Positions 16,245 to 24,887 of a DNA stretch of 64,000 nucleotides are shown one piece after another. Both the position numbers and the translations under genes were made by a program. The stretch's first letter is position 1. The number at the start of each line of letters is the position of its first letter. The notes below the pieces were generated by a model. That model ran no database searches. It was given only the letters and a program-made list of their open reading frames with translations, and had not been told where the DNA came from. This stretch comes from Streptomyces sp. NBC_01549 (GTDB lineage Bacteria > Actinomycetota > Actinomycetes > Streptomycetales > Streptomycetaceae): the NCBI RefSeq assembly GCF_026339955.1, contig NZ_JAPEPW010000001.1, forward strand, positions 7,585,001 to 7,649,000. The letters are read 5' to 3'.

Positions 16245-18311
16245 TCAATACGCCTGGGGCTCAGCGAAACCGAACACCTCGGCGTAGAACCGCAGTTCCT
16301 CCTCCAGGCACGCCATCAGTGTCGACTGCCGACGGAAGCCGTGTCCCTCACCCTGGAAGGTGCGGTACTCATACCGTCCCGAGTGCGAGGACAGCGCACT
16401 GACGAAGGCTTCGGCCTGAGGAGGGGGGCAGACCACGTCCTGCGTTCCCTGAAAGAGAAGCAGTGGTACGCCGATGCGGTCTGCGTGACGGATCGGGGAC
16501 CGGGCACGGTAGAGGTCCGTTCGGTGCTTCGGGCCGATGAGTGTGTTCAGGTAGTGCGACTCGAAGTCGTGTGTCTCTCCTGCGGCGAGGGACAGAAGAT
16601 CCACCACGGGATAGAAGAGGGTGGCACACGCGTAGAGATCGCACGCCGCGACCGAGAGTACGGCGGTGAACCCGCCGGCGCTGCCGCCACGGATCGCCAC
16701 TCGTCCGGCGGCTGCCGTGCCCTCATCGATCAGGGCCTGCGCGACGACTGCGCAGTCCTCGACGTCCACCACGCCCCACTGCCCGCGCAGCCGTTCACGG
16801 TAGACGCGGCCGTATCCGGGGGTGCCCCCGTAATTGACCTCCGCCACTGCGATGCCCCGCGAGGTGAAGTACGCGATCTCCGGATTGAGAGCGAGGGGAG
16901 CTCGGAGACCTGGACCACCGTGCGCCCAGATCACCAGCGGAGGCACCTCGTTCCGCGGGCCAGTGAATCCAGGGTTGCGTGGGGGATGCACCTGAGCATG
17001 GACCGCACGGCCATCAGAGCCTGCGAAGACCCGGGGTACGGATGCCGGCAGGTATTCGGCGCCCACCGTGAAGCTGGGCTCAGGACCCACGCTCCGGACC
17101 GTCAGCGAAGCCGAGTTCACCTCCACAACCTCATAGGGGAAGTGGCGTCCGGCGGCCACGCCGACGATCCGGTCCCCGGCGGCATCGAGGTGGGGCAGCC
17201 ATTCGTTTGCGGGCCCCGGTACATCGAGGAGTTCCCCGCGATCGGGGTCCAGGACGGCGAGCCGCTGCCCTCCCACTCCGTGCAGGACGGCGAGGCGGCC
17301 GTCGGACAGCGGCCAGAACCACCGGAGTCCCAAGCGCTGAAGGCCGGCGAACTCTTCGTCCGCCCGGTAGAGCGACCGCCTGTCACCTGTGTCCGGGTCC
17401 ACCGCGTACAGGTTCCACCACCCGGTGTCTTCACAGGCCGCGACCAGGGTGCCGTTCGGCGACCATTCCGCCTGGGCCACCGGATCGCCGGGCCCGCCCG
17501 TCAGTGTCCGAGCCTGCCGCATGAAGCCGTCGTCGGTCACCTCGGCGATGCGCAGTTCAGCCGCGTCCCAGGGCATGTGGGGGTGATCCCAGGCGAGCCA
17601 TGCGGCACGCCGTCCGTCGGGAGAGAACCGCGCCTGGGAGACAAAGCGATGTGCTGCGGGCGACAGCTCTCTGACGGCCGAGCGGTCCGCGGCCGCCGAC
17701 CCGTTCAGCGGTACCGCGACGTGGACTCGCCGGACGTCACCGGTAGCCTCACCGGTGAACTCCTCCAGCACACAGCGGACTTCACCCCGTTGGAGATCAA
17801 GGATGGGCTCGGCCCAGCGAAGCCCTCCACCTACCGACGACACCGGGGTCAGCGGAAAGGGCACGCTGCGCACACCCCGCTCGACACGGAAGGCGTACAG
17901 CCGCTGGTCCCCGCAATGGACGAAGACAACAAGCGTTCCTGTCCCGCTTCCCGCGGCGGCCCAGGGGCGGCCGCCGTACTCGATGACGCGGCTGCGTACA
18001 TCCCAGGGCGGAGGCAGCAGCGCTTCCGTCACACCGTCCGCGCGTCGGCGTACGAGCGCCGTGCGGCCGTCCTCCTCGGGACGGGGTTCCACCCACCACA
18101 CCTCGTCGCCGACCAAGCCGACGTACGACGGTGCCGCGATCTGACCGGCGGCCAGACCTGCCGTGGCTGTCCGACCGCTGATGGGCGAGTGCCACGATCC
18201 GAAGGGTGCCACCGTCCTCACAGGGCAGCCACCCGGCGAGAGACCGCGGTGGACCGGGCACTGATGTTCATGGGGCTCCAACTCGATCATGCCTGCCGGG
18301 TTGCAGCGCAT
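16245..18311 (-). CDS. S9-family prolyl oligopeptidase-like serine peptidase
   Basis: Up to 688 residues. An N-terminal beta-propeller (repeats such as FSPDGRRAAWLAW and EWSPNGTLVAACED) precedes a C-terminal alpha/beta-hydrolase domain. The latter has VIWAHGGPG, VNYGGTPGYGRVYRERL, nucleophile IRGGSAGGFTA, acid FQGTQDVVCPP and His in GEGHGFR. This matches cytosolic acylaminoacyl/dipeptidyl peptidases that trim short peptides. The start is unclear: ATG at 18311 or 18290 gives an extension of about 30 residues before the conserved VRTVAPFGSWHSPIS, and the GTG at 18221 is a realistic alternative. No signal peptide. Confidence 0.9.
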   Translation of the reverse strand: MRCNPAGMIELEPHEHQCPVHRGLSPGGCPVRTVAPFGSWHSPISGRTATAGLAAGQIAAPSYVGLVGDEVWWVEPRPEEDGRTALVRRRADGVTEALLPPPWDVRSRVIEYGGRPWAAAGSGTGTLVVFVHCGDQRLYAFRVERGVRSVPFPLTPVSSVGGGLRWAEPILDLQRGEVRCVLEEFTGEATGDVRRVHVAVPLNGSAAADRSAVRELSPAAHRFVSQARFSPDGRRAAWLAWDHPHMPWDAAELRIAEVTDDGFMRQARTLTGGPGDPVAQAEWSPNGTLVAACEDTGWWNLYAVDPDTGDRRSLYRADEEFAGLQRLGLRWFWPLSDGRLAVLHGVGGQRLAVLDPDRGELLDVPGPANEWLPHLDAAGDRIVGVAAGRHFPYEVVEVNSASLTVRSVGPEPSFTVGAEYLPASVPRVFAGSDGRAVHAQVHPPRNPGFTGPRNEVPPLVIWAHGGPGLRAPLALNPEIAYFTSRGIAVAEVNYGGTPGYGRVYRERLRGQWGVVDVEDCAVVAQALIDEGTAAAGRVAIRGGSAGGFTAVLSVAACDLYACATLFYPVVDLLSLAAGETHDFESHYLNTLIGPKHRTDLYRARSPIRHADRIGVPLLLFQGTQDVVCPPPQAEAFVSALSSHSGRYEYRTFQGEGHGFRRQSTLMACLEEELRFYAEVFGFAEPQAY

Positions 18312-18538
18312 TCATGGATACGGTTCCTGCCGGCGGCTTCCGCGCAGGCCGAGGCCTCCTCCTCGCAAGCCGGCAATGGACGGTACGAAAGGGAGCCATC
18401 CGCAACGACTGGCAACGACTGAGCCACGCATCGAGGCCACGTCGGCAAAGGTGTGGTCATCACCTTCGCGGACGCCGCGCATGCCACACTCGGGCAGCGG
18501 GAACCGCCTGCTGTCTGCGGCCCTGCGACGGTCAGGCC

Positions 18539-19129
18539 CTAGGAACGTTTGGCGCGGTAGAGGCCTCGGCCGGTTCGCTGGACACGGGACGTACCGACGA
18601 GACGGTCGAGTGTGCTGCGGACCCCGTTGATGCTTCCGCTGTCGCAGTCACGACCGAGAGCCGCAGCGACATCCCGGGCCCGTACGTCGACGTCGCCGAC
18701 TTCGGCGAAGTACGCCATGATCTGCTCGGTGAGCTTGCCGTACTGCTTCTGCCTGTCCGAGTCGGAGCCGGTGGCAGCAGGACGTTCGACACCCTTGCCG
18801 GTCTCCGGCTTCTGAGCTCGCGGCGCGGACTTCGTTGTGACGTCCGCGGGCTCAAAGGAGGCGCTGTCTGTTTGCGGTGCGACCGGCGTCGCAGTTCGGC
18901 CTCGTTCCGGGACCGCGACGCCGGCCGTGTCCGTCGAGGCCGCGGCGGCCGGCGTGAGCATCAAGACCTCGAGGGCGCTGAGGGCCCGCTGCACGGAGCC
19001 GAGATGCGCCACGACCGCGGCCAGTTCTCTTTCCAGCGCCTGCTTCTGGACCTGCAGGCGAGCGAGGTCCTCTTGAAGGCTCTCAGCGGTGATCTCGATG
19101 TTATGCGCCGTACGGGTTACAGAGACCAT
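18539..19129 (-). CDS. Coiled-coil plus winged-helix putative DNA-binding protein
   Basis: 196 residues. Residues about 15-55 form a coiled coil (SLQEDLARLQVQKQALERELAA). A disordered Ala/Thr/Pro linker follows to about 125. The last about 70 residues (LTEQIMAYFAEVGDVDVRARDV, SINGVRSTLDRLVGTSRVQR) look like a winged helix. No annotated family recognised. It lies downstream, in the same direction, of two small genes, the nearer one also coiled-coil, which suggests a related set. Possibly a nucleoid or regulatory protein; this is inference. Confidence 0.7.
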   Translation of the reverse strand: MVSVTRTAHNIEITAESLQEDLARLQVQKQALERELAAVVAHLGSVQRALSALEVLMLTPAAAASTDTAGVAVPERGRTATPVAPQTDSASFEPADVTTKSAPRAQKPETGKGVERPAATGSDSDRQKQYGKLTEQIMAYFAEVGDVDVRARDVAAALGRDCDSGSINGVRSTLDRLVGTSRVQRTGRGLYRAKRS

Positions 19130-19507
19130 GTGATCCTCTCATCCTCAACCCTTTGTGCCGCGCCCCGGCTCACCTGCGGTGTCGCTCGGTATGGACGCGG
19201 GAATGGGTACCCCTACGACATCATATGCAGTGGCTCATCCGGGATGTAGATGCATCGGACGGGCCCCACGGATTCGACAAGAGACTGACCTCACCGATGA
19301 CGGGGCACGAAACAGGGCAGGTCACGTGCCGCTGAAAGGCTGCCCCAGAGGTGGTAGGGACGGCGGAGCCACCGGGGAAGCTGAGGATGGTCCGGCACGT
19401 ACTGACCAGGATCGGACCAATTATTGCCACTGTTCGTGGCAAACGCAATGGATATGAAAACACTTGCTGTCGGCAATTTGAGCTCTTCTGCCTGCCGGTC
19501 CGCCCGT

Positions 19508-19822
19508 TCACGGCCAGCAGGGCATGGAACGTTTTGCCCCATCCCGGCACGCGTCGTCCCGGCACGCGCCGTCTGTTGCTCCGTCGACATCCTTCCGGCC
19601 GGGTGATCCGTCGTGGTCCACACTGTCCCCGGCTTCGGCGGAGGCGGATGGCGCGCGGCCCAGCAGACGCAGCGACTCGGAGACGGCCTCGATGCGTGCG
19701 TCGACCGTGTCGATTTCCTCTTGGAGCATGCGGAGACGGGCCTCCAGCAGCGCGGCCTCGGTTGCCAGGGACACACTGGCGGCGACAGGGTCGGAGTGCT
19801 TGTCAGGGTCTCGTCGTGGCAT
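19508..19822 (-). CDS. Small coiled-coil protein
   Basis: 104 residues. The N-terminal half is a coiled coil (ATEAALLEARLRMLQEEIDTVDARIEAVSES split by short breaks); the C-terminal half is low-complexity and acidic. Its ATG overlaps the stop of the 40-codon upstream gene (TGATG), so translation is likely coupled. Unknown function. The coiled-coil heptads resemble those at the front of the 196-residue protein downstream. Confidence 0.55.
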   Translation of the reverse strand: MPRRDPDKHSDPVAASVSLATEAALLEARLRMLQEEIDTVDARIEAVSESLRLLGRAPSASAEAGDSVDHDGSPGRKDVDGATDGACRDDACRDGAKRSMPCWP

Positions 19823-19944
19823 CAGACGTCTTTCTGCGGCTCAAGCCGGGAGTCGTACGAAACCGGAGTCGGTGAGGACGGGCACAAGAACACCGCGCGG
19901 CCGGGCCGCTCCACGCATAGGTAGTCTCTGGTTCCGGAGGCCAT
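19822..19944 (-). CDS. 40-residue hypothetical peptide
   Basis: ATG 19944 with AAAGGGAG upstream; reads MASGTRDYLCVERPGRAVFL then ends RLEPQKDV. The good ribosome-binding site and the TGATG overlap with the next gene support translation. No family recognised. Confidence 0.5.
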   Translation of the reverse strand: MASGTRDYLCVERPGRAVFLCPSSPTPVSYDSRLEPQKDV

Positions 19945-20115
19945 ACGTGCTCCCTTTCTGGCTGCGAGGGACGTGCGAACGGCGCGCAAGCCGCCACCCG
20001 AATTGACCGAACAGCCGTGGGAGGTGTGACAGCCGCGTGCCGTGGGGGACCAGGCACCGGCAGCTGTACCGGCGCGCCGTGGACACCGGCGCACCGGTAC
20101 AGCTACGGAGAAGGA

Positions 20116-20547
20116 CTACTCGAAGCCACAGCCTGGGTTGGCGGCGTCGCGGGAGAAGGGCGCGCCGTGCGGTAGGACGTAGAGAACCTCCAGGACGACG
20201 TCCGTGGTGCCGAGGTTCCGGCCGATGTGCACGTGGTCGCTACCGGAAGGCTCCTCCAGGGAACTCCCCCTGGCGTACACGCCGTCGGACGCGCATGTGG
20301 AATCGAAGTGACTGAGGGTCCCCTGCTCGACGTACGCATACAGAGTGCCGTCGTGGAAGTGCCAACCGGTCGCCTGGCCCGGCGGGATGGTGACTTCTCG
20401 CAGAATGTAGTCGTTCCCGCCGATCGTGGACTGGGCGATGACCTTGCCAGTCACGCCGGGACCCCCTGGGGTGGCGTACGCGACCCCAGGAAGGGACAGA
20501 CCGGCGATAAGAGCGCCAACGGCTCCTATGCGGGAAAGATTGCGCAT
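20116..20547 (-). CDS. Secreted cupin-domain protein
   Basis: 143 residues from ATG 20547 with GGAGAG five bases upstream. A signal peptide covers residues 1-25 (IGAVGALIAGLSLPGVAYA). A single cupin barrel follows: IPPGQATGWHFHDGTLYAYVEQG is motif 1 with metal-binding His and Glu, and SGSDHVHIGRNLG precedes motif 2. Two Cys residues (TCASD and PGCGFE) could form a disulfide. An exported small cupin of unknown ligand; Streptomyces genomes carry many. Divergent from ilvC across about 440 bases with no other gene. Confidence 0.85.
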   Translation of the reverse strand: MRNLSRIGAVGALIAGLSLPGVAYATPGGPGVTGKVIAQSTIGGNDYILREVTIPPGQATGWHFHDGTLYAYVEQGTLSHFDSTCASDGVYARGSSLEEPSGSDHVHIGRNLGTTDVVLEVLYVLPHGAPFSRDAANPGCGFE

Positions 20548-20984
20548 GTTCTCTCCATCTCACGGTGAGTACGGTGAATGTCGGGTTCTATGCAGATCAC
20601 TGCCCGGTCGATGACGTCACACGGTTGCTATCCGGAGCTGACCGACCGGCCCGCGCCTCACCCTAGGCCACGACCGAGCACATGGTTGAAGTGTTCACCA
20701 GGCCATCACAGCAACGTGTGAGATAGTGTTTTCTCCGCCGGTGAACAACGGGCGCAACCCGAGTTGGTCCCATCCATGAGGGCTGGGGCCATTGTTGGCC
20801 GGACATAGTCAGCCGGGCAGATACCCGACACGCCCGCACGAGCAGTATCAAGCGTGGACGGGCGCTCTCTTGCCCGGCGTTTCCTTTTTTCTTCCTCCCC
20901 GAAGGCGCGGTGCCACCCATCTCAGTCCTGGCACAGACGCCGCCCGGGGGGAACTTCTTCCATCGTGAGGGAAAGGTGTTTCCC
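20548..20984. other. Divergent control region between cupin and ilvC
   Basis: 437 bases without a supported gene. No leader peptide rich in branched-chain residues and no clear attenuator was found. The long untranslated region before ilvC ends in GAGGGAAAGG, its ribosome-binding site. Confidence 0.45.
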
Positions 20985-21983
20985 ATGGCCGAGCTGTTCT
21001 ACGACGACGACGCCGACCTGTCCATCATCCAGGGCCGCAAGGTCGCGGTCATCGGCTACGGCAGCCAGGGCCACGCCCACGCGCTGTCGCTGCGCGATTC
21101 GGGTGTCGACGTCCGCGTGGGTCTGCACGAGGGGTCCAAGTCCAAGGCGAAGGCCGAGGAGCAGGGCCTGCGTGTGGTGACGCCGTCGGAGGCCGCGGCC
21201 GAGGCCGACGTCATCATGATCCTGGTGCCGGACCCGATCCAGGCGCAGGTCTACGAGGAGTCCATCAAGGACAACCTGAAGGACGGCGACGCGCTGTTCT
21301 TCGGCCACGGTCTGAACATCCGCTTCGGCTTCATCAAGCCCCCGGCCGGCATCGACGTGTGCATGGTCGCCCCCAAGGGGCCGGGCCACCTGGTGCGCCG
21401 CCAGTACGAGGAGGGTCGCGGTGTTCCCTGCATCGCGGCGGTGGAGCAGGACTCGACGGGCGGCGCGTTCCCGCTGGCCCTGTCGTACGCCAAGGGCATC
21501 GGCGGTACCCGTGCGGGCGTCATCAAGACGACCTTCACGGAGGAGACCGAGACCGACCTGTTCGGTGAGCAGGCCGTGCTGTGCGGTGGTACCGCGGCGC
21601 TGGTGAAGGCGGGCTTCGAGACGCTGACCGAGGCCGGCTACCAGCCGGAGATCGCGTACTTCGAGTGCCTGCACGAGCTGAAGCTGATCGTGGACCTCAT
21701 GTACGAGGGCGGTCTGGAGAAGATGCGCTGGTCGGTCTCCGAGACCGCCGAGTGGGGCGACTACGTCACCGGCCCGCGGATCATCACCGACGCCACCAAG
21801 GCCGAGATGAAGAAGGTCCTCGCGGAGATCCAGGACGGCACCTTCGCCCGGAACTGGATGGAGGAGTACCACTCGGGTCTGAAGAAGTACAACGAGTACA
21901 AGACGCAGGACGAGAACAGCCTCCTGGAGACCACCGGCAAGGAGCTCCGCAAGCTCATGTCGTGGGTCAACGACGAGGCGTAA
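20985..21983 (+). CDS. ilvC: Ketol-acid reductoisomerase
   Basis: 332 residues, the standard length of the class I enzyme; ATG 20985 with AAAGG upstream (a GTG at 20910 in frame is not needed). It converts acetolactate or acetohydroxybutyrate to the dihydroxy-acid using NADPH and magnesium, the second step of valine, leucine and isoleucine synthesis. Visible: Rossmann motif VAVIGYGSQGHAHAL, VAPKGPGHLVRRQYEEG and the metal-binding helices DLFGEQAVLCGG and ECLHELKLIVDLMYEGG. No ilvB or ilvN precedes it here, so it is either a second copy or the locus has been rearranged. Confidence 0.97.
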   Translation: MAELFYDDDADLSIIQGRKVAVIGYGSQGHAHALSLRDSGVDVRVGLHEGSKSKAKAEEQGLRVVTPSEAAAEADVIMILVPDPIQAQVYEESIKDNLKDGDALFFGHGLNIRFGFIKPPAGIDVCMVAPKGPGHLVRRQYEEGRGVPCIAAVEQDSTGGAFPLALSYAKGIGGTRAGVIKTTFTEETETDLFGEQAVLCGGTAALVKAGFETLTEAGYQPEIAYFECLHELKLIVDLMYEGGLEKMRWSVSETAEWGDYVTGPRIITDATKAEMKKVLAEIQDGTFARNWMEEYHSGLKKYNEYKTQDENSLLETTGKELRKLMSWVNDEA

Positions 21984-21988
21984 GCCTC

Positions 21989-22483
21989 ATGGCCGACAGC
22001 CCTTTTGAAACAGTTCCCGCTGCGGGCGGCCCTGCCTTCGCGCAACTGCTGATGAGCAGTCATCTGACCCTCACCGGCCGTCCTTTGTGCTTACCGCACT
22101 GGGCGTCGCTGCAAGAAGCGGCGTATTGGCTCTACGCCGAGGCGCCCTTTGGGCTCCTGGCCCACGGCACGGGCCCCGACCCTAAGTTCTCTTACGCCAA
22201 CCGAACGGCTCAGCGGTGCTTCGGTTACCCGTGGGAGGAGTTCGTCGGCATGCCGTCCCGTTTGTCGGCGTCCTCTCACCATCAGGAAGACCGAGACACC
22301 TTCGTACGGTCCGTGAGTGAACACGGCTTCGCCGATGGCTACGACGGGCTGCGTAGGACCAGGAGCGGCGAAGAGTTCTGGATCAGAGACGTGACGATGT
22401 GGGACCTCGCTGATCCTGCGGGAGACGGACAAGGGCAGGCCGCGGTCTTCCGTGACTGGTCCCCGCCCGTGCGGCCAAGGTGA
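21989..22483 (+). CDS. MEKHLA-domain (PAS-like) protein
   Basis: 164 residues, starting five bases after ilvC, so probably in the same transcript. It contains a PAS-like core (APFGLLAHGTGPDPKFSYANRTAQRCFGYPWEEFVG broken into strands and helices) with SARSxE-type segments MPSRLSASSHHQEDRDTF and a closing DVTMWDLADPAG. This matches the MEKHLA family, a PAS relative suspected of sensing light, redox or small molecules. No output domain is attached. Cytoplasmic. Confidence 0.8.
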   Translation: MADSPFETVPAAGGPAFAQLLMSSHLTLTGRPLCLPHWASLQEAAYWLYAEAPFGLLAHGTGPDPKFSYANRTAQRCFGYPWEEFVGMPSRLSASSHHQEDRDTFVRSVSEHGFADGYDGLRRTRSGEEFWIRDVTMWDLADPAGDGQGQAAVFRDWSPPVRPR

Positions 22484-22490
22484 TGGACGC

Positions 22491-22538
22491 GCGGTGAGCG
22501 TCCGCCCGCCGCCCGTGCGGCGGGCGGGCGCTCACCGC
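22491..22538 (+). terminator. Strong hairpin after ilvC-MEKHLA
   Basis: Arms 22491-22512 and 22517-22538 pair over 22 bp with one G-U wobble around a CCGT loop, eight bases after the MEKHLA stop. No T run follows, as is usual in Streptomyces. Confidence 0.8.
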
Positions 22539-22549
22539 ACGGGGCAGCC

Positions 22550-22997
22550 CGCCTGCCGCGGGAGGAGCGCGTTGTGGGTTCGGTTTCGCGGTGGGTGTGG
22601 ATGATGCGGCGTGGGCCGAGTCGGCCCAGGTCGGCGGCCATGTCCAGAGCGTCGACGACCAGGTCGGCACGGTGGTGATCGGCCATGGAGTAGCCGATGA
22701 TCTCGCGGGTCGCGAGATCCAGCCAGGTCGCCAGGTACTGCCAGCCCTCGGCGGTGGGGCGGTAGGTGATGTCGCCGACCACGCGCAGGCCGGTGCGGGT
22801 GCGGTGAAATCGCGTCCGATGAGGTCCGGGGTGGGTGCGGCCTGTGGTCGGCGCAGGTCAGGCTGCGACGTCCGGTGCGGAGGCTGCGCCCGGCGACACG
22901 GTACTCGTGCATCAGGCGAGCCGGATGATGGTGATGTGCGCCTTCTCTGTATGAATGAACCGGCATATTTCGCTCACCGGTCGCTCTCCTTCACCTA
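22550..22997 (-). pseudogene. Old IS3-family orfB fragment (left part of a split IS)
   Basis: Pieces in several frames match an IS3 integrase: near the right edge KESDR and CRFIHTEKAHHHH, then DLIGRDFTAPAP, then VGDITYRPTAEGWQYLATWLDLATREIIGY and ADHHRADLVVDALDMAA. It carries at least one in-frame TGA and frameshifts and is cut by the IS630-type element at the TA at 22996. The other half (orfA) is at 27.8 and 29.6 kb. Removing the nested elements joins AGGTGA of orfA to GTGAAGGAG, the expected orfA/orfB overlap. Confidence 0.8.
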
Positions 22998-23096
22998 GTG
23001 CTCTGACCGCGAAGGTTCACCGGGTTGCCGTTCGCGGTGCGGGACTTGCGCGCGGTTGGATGTGTACCGACATCCAATCTGGTGCGTGGAGGCGCG

Positions 23097-24211
23097 GTGG
23101 CAGAGCCAGTCAAGGTCCGCAGACTGACCGACCAGGAAGGGCAGAGGCTTCAGCAGATCGTGCGCCGGGGCAGCACCAGTACGGTGCGCTACCGGCGCGC
23201 GATGATGATCCTGGCCTCGGCCGGAGGTAACCGGGTTCCGGTGATCGCCCAGCTGGTCCAAGCCGACGAGGACACGGTGCGCGATGTGATCCACCGGTTC
23301 AACGAGATCGGCCTGGCCTGCTTGGACCCTCAGTGGGCGGGAGGCCGTCCCCGCCTGCTCAGCCCTGACGACGAGGACTTCGTCATCCAGACGGCCACCA
23401 CCCGCCCCCGCAGACTCGACCAGCCCTTCACCCGCTGGTCCATCCGCAAACTCGCCGCCTATCTGCGCAAAGTCCACGGCAGGGTGATCCGCATCGGCCG
23501 TGAGGCTCTGCGAATGCTACTGGCCCGCCGCGGGGTCACCTTCCAGCGCACCAAGACGTGGAAGGAGTCAACCGACCCCGCCCGCGACGCCAAGCTCGAC
23601 CGGATCGAGCACGTCCTGGAGCACTTCCCGGACCGCACGTTCGCCTTCGATGAGTTCGGCCCGCTGGGCATCCGGCCCACCGCAGGATCCTGCTGGGCCC
23701 AACGCGGCCGGCCCGACCGGCTGCCGGCGACGTACCACCGCACCCACGGCATCACCTATTTCCACGGCTGCTACTCCGTCGGTGACGACACCCTGTGGGG
23801 CGTCAACCGCCGCCGCAAAGGCACGGCCAACACCCTCACGGCCCTGAAGTCGATCCGGGCCGCCCGCCCCGACGGCGCCCCGATCTACATCATCCTGGAC
23901 AACCTCTCCGCCCACACGGGCAACAAGATCCGCCGCTGGGCGAAGAAGAACAAGGTCGAACTGTGCTTCACCCCGACCAACGCCTCATGGGCCAACCCGA
24001 TCGAAGCGCACTTCGGACCGCTGCGACAGTTCACCCCTCGCCAACTTCCACCACCCCAACCACACCGTCCAGACCCGCGAGCTGCACCGTTACCTGCGCT
24101 GGCGCCGCCCGCCACCCCGACTTGCTGGCCGCCCAACGCCGCGAACGCGCCCGGATCCGCAGCGAGAAGGGCATCCGCTGGGGACGACGACCCCTGGCAA
24201 CAGCGGCCTGA
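23097..24211 (+). pseudogene. IS630-family transposase with two C-terminal frameshifts
   Basis: GTG 23097 with GGAGG upstream. Helix-turn-helix region (LTDQEGQRLQQIVRRG, IAQLVQADEDTVRDVIHRFN), winged part (FTRWSIRKLAAYLRK) and DDE core: TFAFDEFGPLG (first Asp), YIILDNLSAHTGNKIRRWA (second Asp) and TPTNASWANPIEAHFGPLRQ (Glu). After this the reading frame must change by one base at about 24040 to give LANFHHPNHTVQTREL and again at about 24108 to give ARHPDLLAAQRRERARI, ending at 24211. The uncorrected frame runs on to 24332. The catalytic triad is intact but the tail is not; the second copy has the same tail. Confidence 0.8.
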
Positions 24212-24256
24212 TCATCACGGCGCCCCGGTCATAGCGGCAGACAGCCGCGCTGTCGA

Positions 24257-24787
24257 TCACCTGACACGTGCGGCGATGGCCCGTGCGCACTCCATCGACT
24301 CGGCATGCGTGGTGTCCACCTCCAGGTCATAGACCACGCCCCGGTGGACCACATCCGCCTGGGACACGGCCATCCCGATGACCCGATCGCCTCGTGCGAC
24401 CTCACGGCCTGCGGCAACCGCACCGTCACACCGGACGCCGACCCACAGCACCCGCAGGTCACGCAAAGTCTTCTGCCACCGCTGCTGCGAGTCCGCTCCG
24501 CCGAGGAAGACCTCATCGACGATGACCCGGGCGCCCGCACGGGCCATCGCGGCGACTCCCTCGATCCATGCCGCTTCCAGCGTCCGGAACTCCGGCCCGA
24601 CGACCACCTCTCCGTCCGGAGCGAACTCGATCCCCGCATCCGACGCGTGCATGGACGCGGGCATCGCGTCAACCAGCGTGTCGGTCCCGAGAGCCAGCCA
24701 CGGATCCGGCAGCACCGCCTGCAGACACCGGGCGATCCCGGACTTCCCGGAGCTGGAACCACCGTTGAGAACGATCACCTCAGTCAT
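24257..24787 (-). CDS. Chloramphenicol phosphotransferase-like protein, copy 1
   Basis: 176 residues, the length of Streptomyces venezuelae CPT (178), with the same layout throughout. P-loop GGSSSGKS at residues 9-16, Asp36 at the position of the catalytic base Asp37 of CPT (PWLALGTD), ARVIVDEVFLGG, VLWVGVRCDGAVAAGREVARGDR and the C-terminal HAESMECARAIAA. CPT inactivates chloramphenicol by ATP-dependent 3'-O-phosphorylation; whether this protein does so is inference. ATG 24787 has no Shine-Dalgarno, but TACTGT eight bases upstream could be a -10 box for a leaderless message. It is cargo inside the IS630-type element. Confidence 0.88.
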   Translation of the reverse strand: MTEVIVLNGGSSSGKSGIARCLQAVLPDPWLALGTDTLVDAMPASMHASDAGIEFAPDGEVVVGPEFRTLEAAWIEGVAAMARAGARVIVDEVFLGGADSQQRWQKTLRDLRVLWVGVRCDGAVAAGREVARGDRVIGMAVSQADVVHRGVVYDLEVDTTHAESMECARAIAARVR

Positions 24788-24887
24788 CACCGCGCCACAG
24801 TAGAGGCACCGCAGCAACCCCCGAAACGGATTTCCGCGAACGCTGCCGCCTCCTACAACCCGGTGAACCTTCCCGGTCAGAGCACTA

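Larger units (their letters stand above)
22998..24885 (+). mobile_element. IS630-type element with cpt cargo gene, copy 1
   Basis: A 1,888-bp element. Terminal inverted repeats of about 30 bp start GTGCTCTGACCG at both ends, with one mismatch in the portion compared. It is flanked by TA (22996-22997 and 24886-24887), the hallmark target of IS630/Tc1-mariner elements. Inside, a transposase gene (plus) and a chloramphenicol phosphotransferase-like gene (minus) converge. Both lie within the inverted repeats, so the resistance-type gene is a true passenger. An inverted second copy is at 31240-34426. Confidence 0.9.

Noticed and set aside
16341..18422. 693-codon plus-strand open frame
   Set aside because: Antisense of the S9 peptidase; no start signal, no domain.
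20922..21872. Long minus-strand frame over ilvC
   Set aside because: Shadow of ilvC caused by high-GC codon structure.
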